In this document: positions 24,441-35,419 of the stretch, piece after piece
How the letters are laid out: the number at the start of each line of letters is the position of its first letter
Numbering within the stretch: the stretch's first letter is position 1
DNA from: Pyrrhoderma lamaoense
Taxonomy: Eukaryota > Basidiomycota > Agaricomycetes > Hymenochaetales > Hymenochaetaceae
Reading direction: 5' to 3'
Length of the DNA: 64,000 bases
Assembly (NCBI GenBank): GCA_002794735.1
Contig: NBAZ01000004.1
Span: forward strand, 1,488,001 to 1,552,000
Position numbers and translations under genes: made by a program
Notes under the pieces: model-generated
What the model was told of the DNA's origin: nothing
Seen by the model: the letters and a program-made list of their open reading frames with translations, nothing else
Database searches by the model: none

Positions 24441-26269
24441 TCAGAGTGCATATCCCCACTGTACATGAGTCCCAGAGGTGGAAGGTGTGATAGGAGAACA
24501 CCCCTCAGCGATAGCATACACATCATTCTTATTACTACCGTCTTCCTCATCACCAACACGACTCATCGTACTAACATCCGATTTCCTCCAGTCCAGTCCG
24601 ACCAGCCCAGGACTCCCACACTGAAACGGCATATTATGCAAACTCTCATTCGTCAACACGGTAGTCCTAGACGAAGTAGACGAGAAGGACGAAAAGGCTG
24701 CTATGGAAGAGGTGGAGCCCGTATTGGAAGAGAGTCGTCGGGAACGATGTTGTTGGCGTGGTATTGAAGAGGAGGAGGATGAGGGAGAAGCTTCGCTTAT
24801 CCGAGATGGGTTAGCGTTGAGGCTACTACTCCTAACGTTTGGGTTCACAATCGTAGGAGGCACATGATGCGTATGCGTTTGCATATTCTGTTGAGCGGTC
24901 GGCATCGTCGCCGACGCCGCCGTCCTAGACCTAGACTCCCTTCGCTCGGTACGCCCATTACGCTCACTTCGACCAATAGACGTCACAGGTGACTTTGACT
25001 TGGGAGATTCCACAAAAGAGTCAGCATCCTCAGACGCCTCTTCCAAAAAGTTCTCCCAAACGTTGACAAGTATCGGCAGCGATCGTTTTGCCTGTAACAA
25101 CGTTCTCCTATTCAGTTCCGCATAAACCGAAGCGGAATCGCTACTGTAGCTGTTATCGAGTTGCGACGCCGCGGATCTAAACGAGTAGATGGACGGTGTA
25201 GGCGAGTTGGGTGGGACAGGTGGGATAGTACTATTATTAGCAGTGGTAGCAGTCCTAGTACCAAAGACAGGTGCGCTCGCGTTTGCAGTAGCAGCAGCTT
25301 CTCGTATCGAGTAATCCGAGGAAGCGTGTCTCATCGAGGGCAGACGAGCCGAACTAGAAAGGCTAGACCTTGTCCGAGCCCTCGTCGTCGTTGCTGCTGT
25401 CGTCGCAGTCCTTCGTCTGGTATCCGAGTATGCAAAAGTATCGAACCCCTCCAGTCCATTCGATAGACTTCTGCTCTCCTTCGCAATCTCTCCCGCATAT
25501 AGGAGCACATCCTCTTCAGGGAGCCTCGTAATAGGTGAATATAATGAGCGTGGTGAACGCGGTGAATGGGGCGAATAAGATGGCTCTGGTGAATGTACCC
25601 TAATCTCTCTATCCCTGTCTAATCCCCATCTCCTGCTATTACTGTTCACGGAACCAGACGGACTCCTTCGCATCCGGCTTTCAGTCGCAACTGAGACGGA
25701 GCCGCGCTTCTATTTGAATAGATTGGGAAATTGAGATTCGCATAACAATGCAATATAAATTTTATAAAAAGGGAAGCGGGAATCAGTTATCGGCATTGAT
25801 AGACAGAGAAGTAAGGGTAGGAGGAAAGGGGAAGATTTCAAAAAGCAAAAGCAAAAAAAAAAAGATAGAAAAGATAACCGACCTGGATGTACGCGGCAGA
25901 AGCAGAACCGCGCAAGGCCGATGAGCGCGAGTCTCGCGGGGACAGATCGGCAGAGGTCACTACAGCGGAATGGGAAGGACGATGACCATGAACGTTCACG
26001 TTGATGAGAGAGATGCTTCTCCGACGCGCCTGACGCGTCGAACTGGTACTAGCCGCACTAGCACTCGCACTCATGCTCGTACTACAGTGACTGCTACTCG
26101 TAGAAGGGGTCAAGACCAAGTCGGGAGTCTGACGCGCACCAAAGTCCCAGTCATTGTCATCATCGTTGTATACGTCTGTTGAATGCGATTGGGGAGAACC
26201 AGACCTGTCTTTTTCCTTGTCCTTACGCTTGAGCGTCTGGAGGAGGTAAGATATGACGTGCATGCCCAT
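24441..26269 (-). CDS. Conserved-style disordered Ser/Thr/Arg-rich protein of unknown function
   Basis: Two exons join into about 570 residues. The first (26269 to about 25883) has SSHCSTSMSASASAASTSS and an RRRSISLINVNVHG block. The second starts after an acceptor near 25710 with KRGSVSVATESRMRRSPSGS and ends at 24441 with GTHVQWGYAL. Between low-complexity stretches lie more ordered islands: LPEEDVLLYAGEIAKESRSL and ASVYAELNRRTLLQAKRSLP running into ILVNVWENFLEEASED. Several SP, RRxS and SPRSP motifs suggest kinase targets. I do not recognise the family. The sequence TTACCTCCTCCAG just inside the chosen ATG resembles a splice acceptor, so a further 5' exon or 5' UTR intron upstream of 26269 is possible. 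It is the only gene in an 11 kb gene-poor region. Confidence 0.65.
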
Positions 26270-28369
26270 ATTTGCTTTAAAGACGCGTCTGTAGATAAAA
26301 AATTGAACTTTTATATTCTTTGCGTGACAGAGACGTGTTTTAGGAACGGTTGAGAGTAACGGTGGAGGGGGGCAAGAGGAAGGATGGGAGGAAGAGGGAA
26401 AGAATAGTTTTAAAAAAGTGAGCAGAAGGGGGTGCTTGAAGCACGAGGCTAAGAAGACTTGATGGACTAGTGAGAAAGGGAAAGGGAGGGGGGAGAATGG
26501 TTGAGACGTAAGGAGAGAGCGTGAGGGCGTATAAAAGTCTAAATAGTCGAAGCGATGGGTACGCCGATCCCGAAAAGAGAGATGAGATGGGACGGTCTAT
26601 GGTCCCTCGGTGGGTGTATGCGTGGTAGTGGTCACTTGGGGAGTGAATAGAGAACGAAGGAGAAGATGCCCGCGGGTTCGGGGCCAGTAGCGTTCTGCAA
26701 TCCCTGCTCTGAGATGACGACCGACGACGACGACGACGAGAGCAGCAGGGGCGAGGAGAGGCACTTTTCGCGATTGGGCTCATCTTTATATCTCAGAATT
26801 ATAATCTCTCAAACTTTGATCGTATCCCTTAGGCCTCCGTGGGTGTGTATCAGCCTACTTTCACACCCTGCCATCTACGGCTTAGTCTACTTCGCGTAAT
26901 CGCAAACAAAATAATGAAAATAAAAAAAAAATAAAAAATAGATCTAAAAAAACAGGAGGAGAGAGGCTGAGAGGAGAACGACAAACGTCACCTAAAACCC
27001 GAACTATGTCGCGCTGCGACTTCCTTCCCCCTCCCTGCGACACATCTATTCAATATCGTCATCAATAACATATACACAACGCAGACCCTGCACACTTTTC
27101 TTTCTCTATTTCATTACATGTAATTGACACTCTTTCTTTCCCTTTCTTCTTCGGACCACCTATTTCCAAAACGGCGATCGAACATGTAAACAGTAGTGTA
27201 CGTTCCAAAACACCCGATGACCAACGCAAGTAAGGCGCTCTCCCGTTGGGGGTGGAAGACCAATCGTCCGTCGCGCGCACTTAAATCGTGATTTACTTTT
27301 TCCAAACTTGCTTGCACAGGACTTGGGACTAAGAAGTAAGCGTGCTAGTCACATCCCATCGTCTCTATCATCGCTATGATCATTAATCATAATGCATCTA
27401 CCCAATTGTCCTTATGTCCGTCTCTCTTCCCCTCTCTCCCCCCCCCCCCTCTCTCTCTCAACGGCTAACGGGAGAGAGGGGACTAAGATCTCACTCTTCC
27501 CCCCCTCTTACGTCTTCTTGCTCCTTAGGGCTTTCATCCCGAGCTACAAACTCATCTCTTGATCCATCAACAAAATCCATCAACCCAAACCCATTCATTT
27601 TGCCTTTTCTTTTCTTTCTTTTTTTTCCCATCATTTTTTTCTCCCCTTACCCGCCTTGCTTACCTTTCTCTGCGTTCTGGTTGCTCTACAAGAAACTTTT
27701 AACTACTACGCAAAAATTAAAACAAAACACAAAACATAAAACCTGTACGCTCCCCTTAGGGACTTATTTTGTATCCCCAATTGGAAATACCTCCTACTAC
27801 ATCTTTTCTCTCCCCCCTCTTTCGCTAGTTATCGCTCTCCCCTTTACTATCTTACATATATAAACGATCAAATAAAATGATTATTGCTACGATTTACACA
27901 GCTCCCCATAGCCATAGTCATGACATGCTATACCCACCAAGTTATAGTGACCATAACACATATTAATTACATATGACATGTATAATCGTCAACCCCCCCC
28001 CCCCCAAATTCTCCCGCCTCTTTACCTCCAATAGCCATAGCCATTAATCATTACTCATTAATTATTAAACGTTTTATTTATTTGAATTCGATAGAGGCTG
28101 CTTTGACGACCATCACCTTTATTATTTTTTTATCTGTTGTCAGCCGGGTAGGCATGATGGATAAGTAGATAGTTAGATCACTAGATATACACAATGTAGA
28201 TATATAGATATACATGTAGTTGGATGGATGGAAATAAGATGAGAGAGATGACTCAGTTATCGTTTTTTCATTCGTCTCCGTTCTCGGTCATTTAGTTCTT
28301 CGTTCTCGGGTTACATGTTTATATGTATATGTACAGAGACATACAAAGATACATATCTCCGCGATTCAC

Positions 28370-28455
28370 ATCATTCAACACTTAACACTCAGCATTCAGC
28401 ATTCAACACTCAACAACTCAGCATTCATTATTAAGCATTCAGTATTAAGCATCTG
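28370..28455. repeat. Degenerate short tandem repeat (CATTCAG/CAACACT units)
   Basis: A run of variants of a 7-9 base unit (CACTTAACACT, CAGCATTCAG, CATTCAACACT, CAACAACTCAG, CATTCATTATTAAG, CATTCAGTATTAAG) follows without spacers. It looks like an old microsatellite-like expansion that has diverged. Confidence 0.75.
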
Positions 28456-29082
28456 TGCACCTAGCTTTCCTTTTTTCTTTCTTTTTTTTATAAAAGAAAT
28501 ACCTCTTTCGTGAGTCTGATGTTCACGTCACGTACGTGTTACATCATAATATATGTTGAATTGACTCTCATATCCCACATCCATCCACTTATCCCACTGC
28601 GCAGCGACCCGAGAGTGAGAGAGAAAATGAAGGGGGTGGGGGGGGGGACACGTACATTGTACATTCACTCACACATACATTATATTATATTATATACGAG
28701 ACCAGTTTTTTTCTCTCTTCAAATTCAATTTGTGCGCTACCGAAAAGAAAGAAAACCAACCCCCTCCTTTCTCGCTCACGTTCTCGTTTCTCGCTCCTCG
28801 CTTCTCGTATTCTGTGACTGTGCATGTATACCATATGTACATAGTTAATAACTAAGTTGAACATGTAATATAAATCTGGTGCTTACCCCCCCCCCTTTTT
28901 TTTTTCTTTTTGTTAAAAAAATGTTAGCTTTATCTCCTTCTTCAAACAAGTAAATTTATACACATAGTTTTTATTTTTTATCTTGCTTTTTTCTTCCCAT
29001 GCTACACGCGGTCCGCCGCGGAGCCTGAATACATTGTACCTTCAATTTAAATCGAGAAAACCTAGTCCCCCCTTCTATTAGA

Positions 29083-29106
29083 ATCAGTATCAGTATCAGT
29101 ATCAGT
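29083..29106. repeat. (ATCAGT)4 hexanucleotide microsatellite
   Basis: Four perfect tandem copies of ATCAGT are read directly from the sequence in the gene-poor region. Four units is short; no function is suggested. Confidence 0.95.
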
Positions 29107-29742
29107 TCTAACTACGTGTATTCTACACCTCTGAGAAAGATACCTCTTTAGGGTATGAGACTGTTAGTCAATATCGTTACTCTTAACTCGTAGGGACTCT
29201 ATTTTCAAGTTGATGATGACGCATGATATTCTCAATTTATTATATTAATAATAATGAAAGCTAAATAACATCACTCAACCCAATCTCATATTCATAACTT
29301 CCAAATTCTTTATCATTTCTAAGAGACAAGGAGGGGGCTCAGGCTTAGGCTCATAAGTATATATGTATATAGTATACATGTAAAACCCTACGTCACGATG
29401 AGAGTAAAAAAAAAATAAAAGAGAAAAAAATGGAAGTAGAGAGTTGCATATAATCGATAGAGTAGTGATACATAGAAAGGAAAGATCGGCCCAGACACAC
29501 TTAAACAAGACGAGGAGCGGAGAGGGGGAGAAATAATGTGATTTGGTGAGGCGGAGGGGAGATAGAAATGCAGATTGATGGGAGGAGTAAAAAGGGAAAC
29601 ATTAAGGGTTTAGTCTACAGGGGGTGGTTTTCATATAAAAGAAAAGAGATAGGTATCGCAATAACTATAATGAGAAACGGAAAGAGATGATGATGATAAA
29701 AAAAGGATAAAAGGATAAGAGAGAAGAGGAGAAAAAAAAACT

Positions 29743-31340
29743 CTAGAAATCCTCATCAATAGTGAATGTCTTGCTATTCGTGTTGGCTCCTTCCGTCTTT
29801 TGAGCAGCGGAGACGTTGACACCGGCCTTTGCGTAATCCGACACACGCTTCTCGAAGAAGTTGGTCTTGCCCTGGAGCGAGATCATGTCCATAAAGTCGA
29901 ACTGCGGAGAGCGAGGAAAGAAAAGAGATAAAGGCACAATCAGTAAATTCGTTCACAAACAAAGCAAAACAAGGTATATCAAAAGAAGACAACTCACTGG
30001 GTTGGTAGCTCCAAAGTGCTTCTCATTACCCAAGGAAACGAGTAAACGATCAGCGACAAACTCAATGTATTGACACATCAAGACAGAGTTCATTCCGATC
30101 AAGCTCACGGGGAGAGCATCAGTCAAGAACTCTTGTTCAATCTTAACGGCTTCCGTAATGATCTTCACCACAGTCTCAGGATGAGGTCTCCTCCTGAGGT
30201 GGCTGAACAACAAGCACGCAAAGTCGGTGTGCATACCCTCGTCACGGCTGATGAGCTCGTTGCTGAAGGTAAGACCTGGCATGAGCCCACGCTTCTTGAG
30301 CCAGAAGATGGAGGCAAAGGAGCCGGAGAAGAATATGCCTTCAACAGCTGCGAAAGCGATGAGACGCTCAGCGAACGTTGAGCGCTTGTCTGAGATCCAC
30401 CGGAGAGCCCAATCGGCCTTTCTCTTGATACATGGAATAGTCTCAATGGCGTCAAAGAGATATTCGCGTTCCGCAGGGTCTTTAATGTATGTATCAATAA
30501 GAAGTGAATAGGTTTCGGAATGAATGTTCTCCCTAGAATGTGTCAAATATTGGTTAGTAAAAATCCCCCATAATGAATAAAAAAATTGATTTGCTTACAT
30601 CATAATCTGGAATCCGTAGAAGCATCGTGCTTCTGCCGCTTGAACTTCGTTGCTGAAGCGCTCAACCAAGTTTTCATTTACGATACCATCGGAAGCGGCG
30701 AAGAAAGCGAGGACGTGGCTAATGAAATGACGTTCATTGTCATTAAGCTTGTTTTGCCAGTCGTGCAAATCCTTTGATAAATCCATCTCTTCAGCAGTCC
30801 AGAAGGATGCCTCAGCTTTTTTGTACATTTGCCAGATCTAATATAAACATATTAGAATTGGCGGATAGGTAGTTATTGAAGTGGTTGACGTACCTCATGA
30901 TATTGAATAGGGAATAAGACGAAGCGACGCTTTGATTCAATCAATAGTGGCTCCTGGTCTGAGGAGGTTGTCGGTTGCAGGTGAGACATTGAATCGGAAG
31001 AAGTTGTCGTAGAGTACGACATACCTTCAGGTAGGTCTACATCACCAACGAAACGTTGGCGATACTCCTCAACCTCTTCTTGTTCTCTTCATCCGAAGAG
31101 GAAGAAGCACCTTCTCAACGCCTTCAAGGACGAAGGGCTCAACCTTTACTTGTTTGGTCGGAGTCTTGAGATCCATGCACTCAAGCGAGGCTGCAATCTA
31201 TTGAAGTACGAAAGGGTAATTAGTAAAGCCAGCTTTAATTAATAGAGCGCGTCACGACGCGTCTAAAAAGGAATACGAACCTTCTTAGAAGGTGTGGAGG
31301 TGGGTGCAGAGAAAACGTCGTCGACGATGGTAGCAGCCAT
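29743..31340 (-). CDS. RNR2: Ribonucleotide reductase small subunit (R2)
   Basis: The start [20 protein letters not shown] is followed by an intron, then [19 protein letters not shown], the conserved [20 protein letters not shown] and [18 protein letters not shown] with the first iron-ligand Asp. [20 protein letters not shown] and [20 protein letters not shown] follow, then [20 protein letters not shown] with the second Glu/His cluster. The end FTIDEDF is the short tail that docks onto the large subunit. The enzyme makes deoxyribonucleotides using a diiron-tyrosyl radical. Introns lie near 31200-31280, 30840-30890, 30540-30600 and 29900-29998. The frame is off by net two missing (or one extra) base between about 31080 and 31125; conserved protein continues on both sides, so an error is likelier than inactivation. 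Four ACGCGT boxes lie at its 5' end. Confidence 0.96.
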
Positions 31341-31768
31341 TGAAGCGAAGTAAGATGATACAGACAAGGAAGAAGTGTAAGAATTAGATATGTAAAACTG
31401 CTTCTACGGAAGTATGAAGCGAGTGGAGGTGTCAGTTGGAAGTGTATGGGTGATGAGGAAGAAGCACAAAAAGTTGAAACCTTTTTATCCGCCCTTGGGA
31501 AGCGTGAGAAAATATTTTACGCGTATTGTTTTGTTTGGAACTCTTTGGTCACGCGTATCTTTGTTAGACGCATATAATGAGTATTTGAATAGAATTTCTC
31601 TCATTGTGAAGCGATATTCCAAGACATAGAGTACTTCTATAGCATATATTCTCTTTCTGTGTCCTATTTATTGGAAAAATATATCATAAATAGAACAGAA
31701 AGAGCTGTCACATGCACGTTACGTCACGCTATTAATTAGTTACGCGATTGGTTTTGTATTGCACGCGT
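31257..31768. promoter_or_regulatory. Cluster of four ACGCGT (MCB-type) boxes at the RNR2 5' end
   Basis: ACGCGT occurs at 31257-31262 (inside the first RNR2 intron), 31519-31524, 31551-31556 and 31763-31768. This palindrome is the MluI cell-cycle box bound by MBF (Mbp1/Swi6, Mbs1 in Cryptococcus). In yeasts it drives G1/S transcription of DNA-synthesis genes including ribonucleotide reductase. Only a handful of other copies were noticed in the rest of the 64 kb, so four in about 510 bases beside RNR2 is a clear local excess. Binding itself is inferred. Confidence 0.7.
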
Positions 31769-32239
31769 GGTGGTTTTGTTGTGTGCACGACTAGTTTAAT
31801 TTAGACGTGATGTGGTTTTCCTGTCTCAGTCTCATCATTTCTTTATCTTATCGGCCGATTATCTCTTCGCGAATTCCTCCGCTTGGGTATGCCTCCGAGG
31901 GGTGGCTCCTTCTGGGCCCTTAAACTTGGCTTGTCAGCTCGCCCATCATCAGAAAGGCTTTGTAAAGTTGCTAAAGAAGGACTTGCATCAACCCGTTTTT
32001 TTTTTACAGACTAAGACTCAGTTTGTCAATGATGTTCTAGAATGGGGCTAGCTGCGGTGTTCCCGCCTCTTCACATACACAATCACAGTATACTGAATAA
32101 ATTGAGGGTCGTAAGTTTGAAAATTTATTAGTATTCAAAGGAGAAGATGACTCTGACTGAAATATGGATACTATTACAATCGGGATAAAAGTATAAAGAC
32201 AAGACACATGGCTAATTCAATAATGAAACACAGATCTGA
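31769..32239. other. Intergenic stretch between RNR2 promoter and VMA21
   Basis: About 470 bases. A small plus-strand frame begins ATGCCTCCGAGGGG near 31890 and contains an intron-like element, GTAAAGTTG...TTTTTTTTTTACAG, about 48 bases. Joining it gives an early stop. I recognise no product and do not call a gene. The right end holds the VMA21 3' UTR. Confidence 0.4.
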
Positions 32240-32683
32240 TCACTTCTTTTTACGCGTCTCCGAGTCCTCCGTCTTAACTTTTTCACTATTCCCAGCATTG
32301 TTAGCTCCCTTGTCCTCATACACAGATAGGGCTATATAAGCCACAAGGACGATATTTGCTGCAAATACGGCCGATATTGCAGCAAAGGTTGAATCACCTA
32401 GTTGATTAAATTGTGCATAGAGCATGAACCATTCATTTGTTAGCGCCGATCGCTCTTCATGGTGTATATTTGAATTATATACCTTTCCAAACGTAGTCTA
32501 ATGTCCCAAAGTATGTAGATAGAGGTACAAGAGCGAGTGATAAGGCGAAGATGATGAGTTTGATGAGGGTTCCTCTGTTGCCAAGTGACTCAGTCAGTAT
32601 AAGAAAACCATTAATGGTAATCAAGAGACCCACCCTTGAGAGGCTTCATTTGCCAGTCTTGTTGCGGCAACTTGGCCACTCAT
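32240..32683 (-). CDS. VMA21: V-ATPase assembly factor VMA21
   Basis: Three exons give about 105 residues, the family's usual size. The N-terminus is MSGQVAATRLANEASQ. The first transmembrane segment is GTLIKLIIFALSLALVPLST, followed by YFGTLDYVWKG. The second is AAISAVFAANIVLVAYIALS, then VYEDKG and a charged tail ending SETRKKK. Two hydrophobic hairpin segments and a Lys-rich C-terminus that can act as an ER-retrieval signal are the hallmarks of Vma21, which escorts the assembling V0 sector of the vacuolar proton pump from the ER. Introns are inferred at about 32413-32486 and 32576-32636; both junctions preserve frame. It shares a 226-base promoter with ALG8. Confidence 0.9.
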
Positions 32684-32909
32684 TTTTTTTTCTGTAATCT
32701 CCTTTCTCGAGCTTCAACTTTTGGTTCAGAGTTTCAGAGCATGGGTTGTCTGTAAATGATTTAAGACGTCGTTTGAGACATGAATATAGACGCGAATAAG
32801 TTGTCGATCAAATTCTACACGTCATTGCTACGCGCACGCGTTTGCTAAATTGCATTTCACTACAACTGGCATCAGAACTAGTAACTCATTGAATTGATGC
32901 ACTCCCAGC
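32684..32909. promoter_or_regulatory. Shared divergent promoter of VMA21 and ALG8
   Basis: 226 bases lie between the opposed starts of two ER-membrane proteins. They contain one ACGCGT at 32836-32841 within CGCGCACGCG, and an AGACG-rich patch at 32765-32800. Joint control is plausible but unproven. Confidence 0.5.
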
Positions 32910-35336
32910 ATGTCTAGCTCAGTTGCATTCCCTTCTTCTAAAACTGAGTCAAAAGGAACTTTACGGAAGGGTAGCGTCTCCAAGCAGGACGTCTCACAGC
33001 AACAACTGAATGGAGAGTCGGAAGCACAAAAGCGGAGGATTTCGTGGTGGACTGACATCACAACATCAGAGTGGGATATTCTCATTGTATCAACTGTATT
33101 GAAGGTTCTTCTTTTCCCTGCTTAGTACGTTGTGACTTACTCTCATATGATTAAATCTAATATATTTTTTCTAGTCGCTCAACAGATTTTGAAGTGCACA
33201 GAAATTGGCTAGCAATCACATATTCCTTACCTATTTCTAAATGGTATTTCGACGTGAGTGATGAAATGTTCGGGATTCGGGGATCTAACTGACCATACTT
33301 CAATGTAGACTACCTCTGAGTGGAGTAAGTCACAATCATAATGCCGAATACACGTATCTAACAACGGAGATATGCAGCCCTTGACTATCCACCGTTTTTC
33401 GCTTACTTTGAATGGATCCTTTCGATACCCGCTTCACTTTTTGACAAACGAATTGTAGATCTAAATAATCTTAATTATGACTCTTGGTCTGTTATTGTCT
33501 ATCAGCGCTCTACGGTCATTATAACAGAATTGGTTCTTGCGGCTGCGGTTCTGCGGTAAGTGTCAAAGATAGATGAGTCTAATTACTAAACTTCTCAAGA
33601 TTCATTTTCGTTTCTTGCCATGACAGATTCATTCGGGGAGCAGTCGATCCGTCAACCCAGCGAATCATCTCAGCTTCTCTATTTCTACATCCTGGATTTT
33701 TGATCGTAGATCATATTCACTTCCAATACAACGGCTTTATGTTCGGAATCTTGTTGTGGTCTTTGCTCTATGCTCGTAATGTGCGTTCCTTCTGTCTCAG
33801 CTTGAGTAGCAAAGACTAACTCTAGCTCAGGGAAATCTACTCGGTTGTGGACTCCTTTTTGCAGTATTATTAAACTTCAAGCACATCTACATGTATCAAG
33901 CAGTACGTGACGCTTGAACACGGGGTGGGAAGTAATCTTACAACTGTTTTCAGCCTGCCTATTTTGTGTATCTACTACGCGGATATTGCATGTCCCCACA
34001 AGGTGCACATTTATATAGTGAAAGTGAAGAGTTGCCTCATGCTTACTAGAATTATTTATAGGAAATATTCTCCCTAAACGATTTTTATCCCTTGCAAACA
34101 TTGTTATCGCTGTATTTGTGGTGTCTATAGGTCCATTTCTTTTGATGGGACAGCTTCCGCAACTGGCCAGTCGGCTTTTCCCTTTCAAACGCGGTCTAAA
34201 CCATGCATATTGGGCGCCGAATGCATGGGCTCTGGTGACATTTGCCGATCGTATTTTGCTTAAGTGTAAGTAAATACTTTCCTCCCAAGCCTGTCAATCG
34301 CCAGCGCATATCTGATTATATCGATAGTCGTCAAAAACACTGGGCCTCTATAGCTCTTAATACTGAGGGAGTTGCATCGACTTCTCGAGGACTCGTTGGA
34401 GACACAGTTTTTGCAGTACTACCGAATATCAAACCCATTCATACGTTTGCTATCACAATTGCGTTTCAAAGTGTACGTATCAGAATTAGTTTCGGACCTC
34501 GGAAGCATATCAAATTTTTTATAATTATAGATATTTATGGTTAGGTTATGGAGAAGCCCTACATACAAGTCGTTCCTGTGCGCATTGACTCTATGTGGTT
34601 ATGTATCATACATGTTCGGCTGGCATGTGCACGAGAAAGCTATTCTCTTGGTTCTAGTTCCACTTAGGTGAGACGGTTCATGACTAAAACATTATCGAAT
34701 TTTATTCATCTTCTCTGTCGTCTTCCAGTCTACTCGCCAGTGAAAACCATGCGTTCTTCCGCACCTATGTCATAGCAAGTGTTGCCGGAATTTACTCTCT
34801 ATTTCCGCTTCTTTTCACTGCAGCAGGCGAGTAGTTATTAATGTATAAGCATGGGAAGTTACTAATTTAGTGGGCTCCTGCAATACAGAAACGCCTGTGA
34901 AGATCATCTACACGCTACTATGGATGTATCTCACCTTCCGTCCATTAATGAAAAGAGTTTACGAGTTAGTGTTTTGTCTTCTTCTTTCAAATTAAAGAAG
35001 CGAGCTTAATCTTACTTCATAAGATTCCCTACATCTCTGCCTATGGTAATTCTGGATTATCTTGAAAGGTTTTATCTTGGTGGATTCGTTATCTTGCAGG
35101 CCTTTGTCATGATCTTCCCTCTCATTACTGCTAGATCGACGTATGGTAGTGTGGGTAAGGAAGTCATTTCGGAAAGATCAACCTCAGATATAGGAGAAGC
35201 ACCATCTCATGAGACTACTTCAGGGACAATGGAGTTCTTGCCACTCATGCTAACAAGTGTATACTGTGCTATTGGTCTTACATGGGCATTCTTACGCCTC
35301 TCCTTTATCTATCTTAGATATAACACTAAAAATTAA
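32910..35336 (+). CDS. ALG8: ALG8-type ER alpha-1,3-glucosyltransferase
   Basis: A polytopic ER-membrane protein assembled from about ten exons. After a polar N-terminus and a first membrane segment comes [20 protein letters not shown], the luminal signature of the ALG6/ALG8 family (the [16 protein letters not shown] version is ALG8's). Later motifs are [53 protein letters not shown] and [16 protein letters not shown]. Alg8 adds the second glucose, from dolichyl-phosphate glucose, to the lipid-linked N-glycan precursor in the ER lumen. The last exon holds two more membrane segments and ends YLRYNTKN. The gene ends only 83 bases from the end of DRG1 on the other strand. The exon inventory was read by eye; the exact ends of small middle exons are uncertain. 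Confidence 0.93.
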
Positions 35337-35419
35337 TTATAAGGTACACGGTCAAAAAAGATAGTCTATTTCTTCGCAATGTGTACAACTAAAAAAGGAA
35401 AATGTGTTAAATGTGCTTA

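Larger units (their letters stand above)
26270..29742. other. 3.5 kb gene-free, low-complexity region
   Basis: This is upstream of the disordered-protein gene and downstream of RNR2. It holds C12 (27438-27449), C13 (27993-28005), G10 (28638-28647) and C10 followed directly by T10 (28886-28905). It also holds a CT-rich plus strand at 27410-27850, degenerate CATTCA/CAACACT repeats at about 28370-28455 and a perfect (ATCAGT)4. The frames seen here are simple-sequence translations. It probably includes a very long promoter/5' UTR for the gene ending at 26269 and the 3' UTR of RNR2 at its right end (29500-29742 is GA-rich on the plus strand). Confidence 0.5.

Noticed and set aside
23966..24559. 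Minus-strand open frame of 197 codons with hydrophobic Ser/Leu/Phe-rich translation
   Set aside because: It is the translation of a GA/CT-rich simple-sequence block. The same bias opens three overlapping frames, and it runs into the real last exon of the disordered-protein gene.
26340..26783. Minus-strand frame upstream of the disordered-protein gene
   Set aside because: Composition is low-complexity (Ser/Arg/Pro/Leu) and there is no convincing splice into the next exon. More likely promoter or 5' UTR, though a non-coding first exon cannot be excluded.
28370..28455. Possible CRISPR-like or satellite array
   Set aside because: Units are 7-9 bases, degenerate, with no spacers. CRISPR does not occur in nuclear fungal DNA and the stretch is far too short for a satellite.
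18510..29742. Centromere, mating-type locus or transposon graveyard
   Set aside because: No retroelement fragments, pheromone or homeodomain genes, or long repeats were recognised. A large regulatory region fits better, though this was judged by eye.
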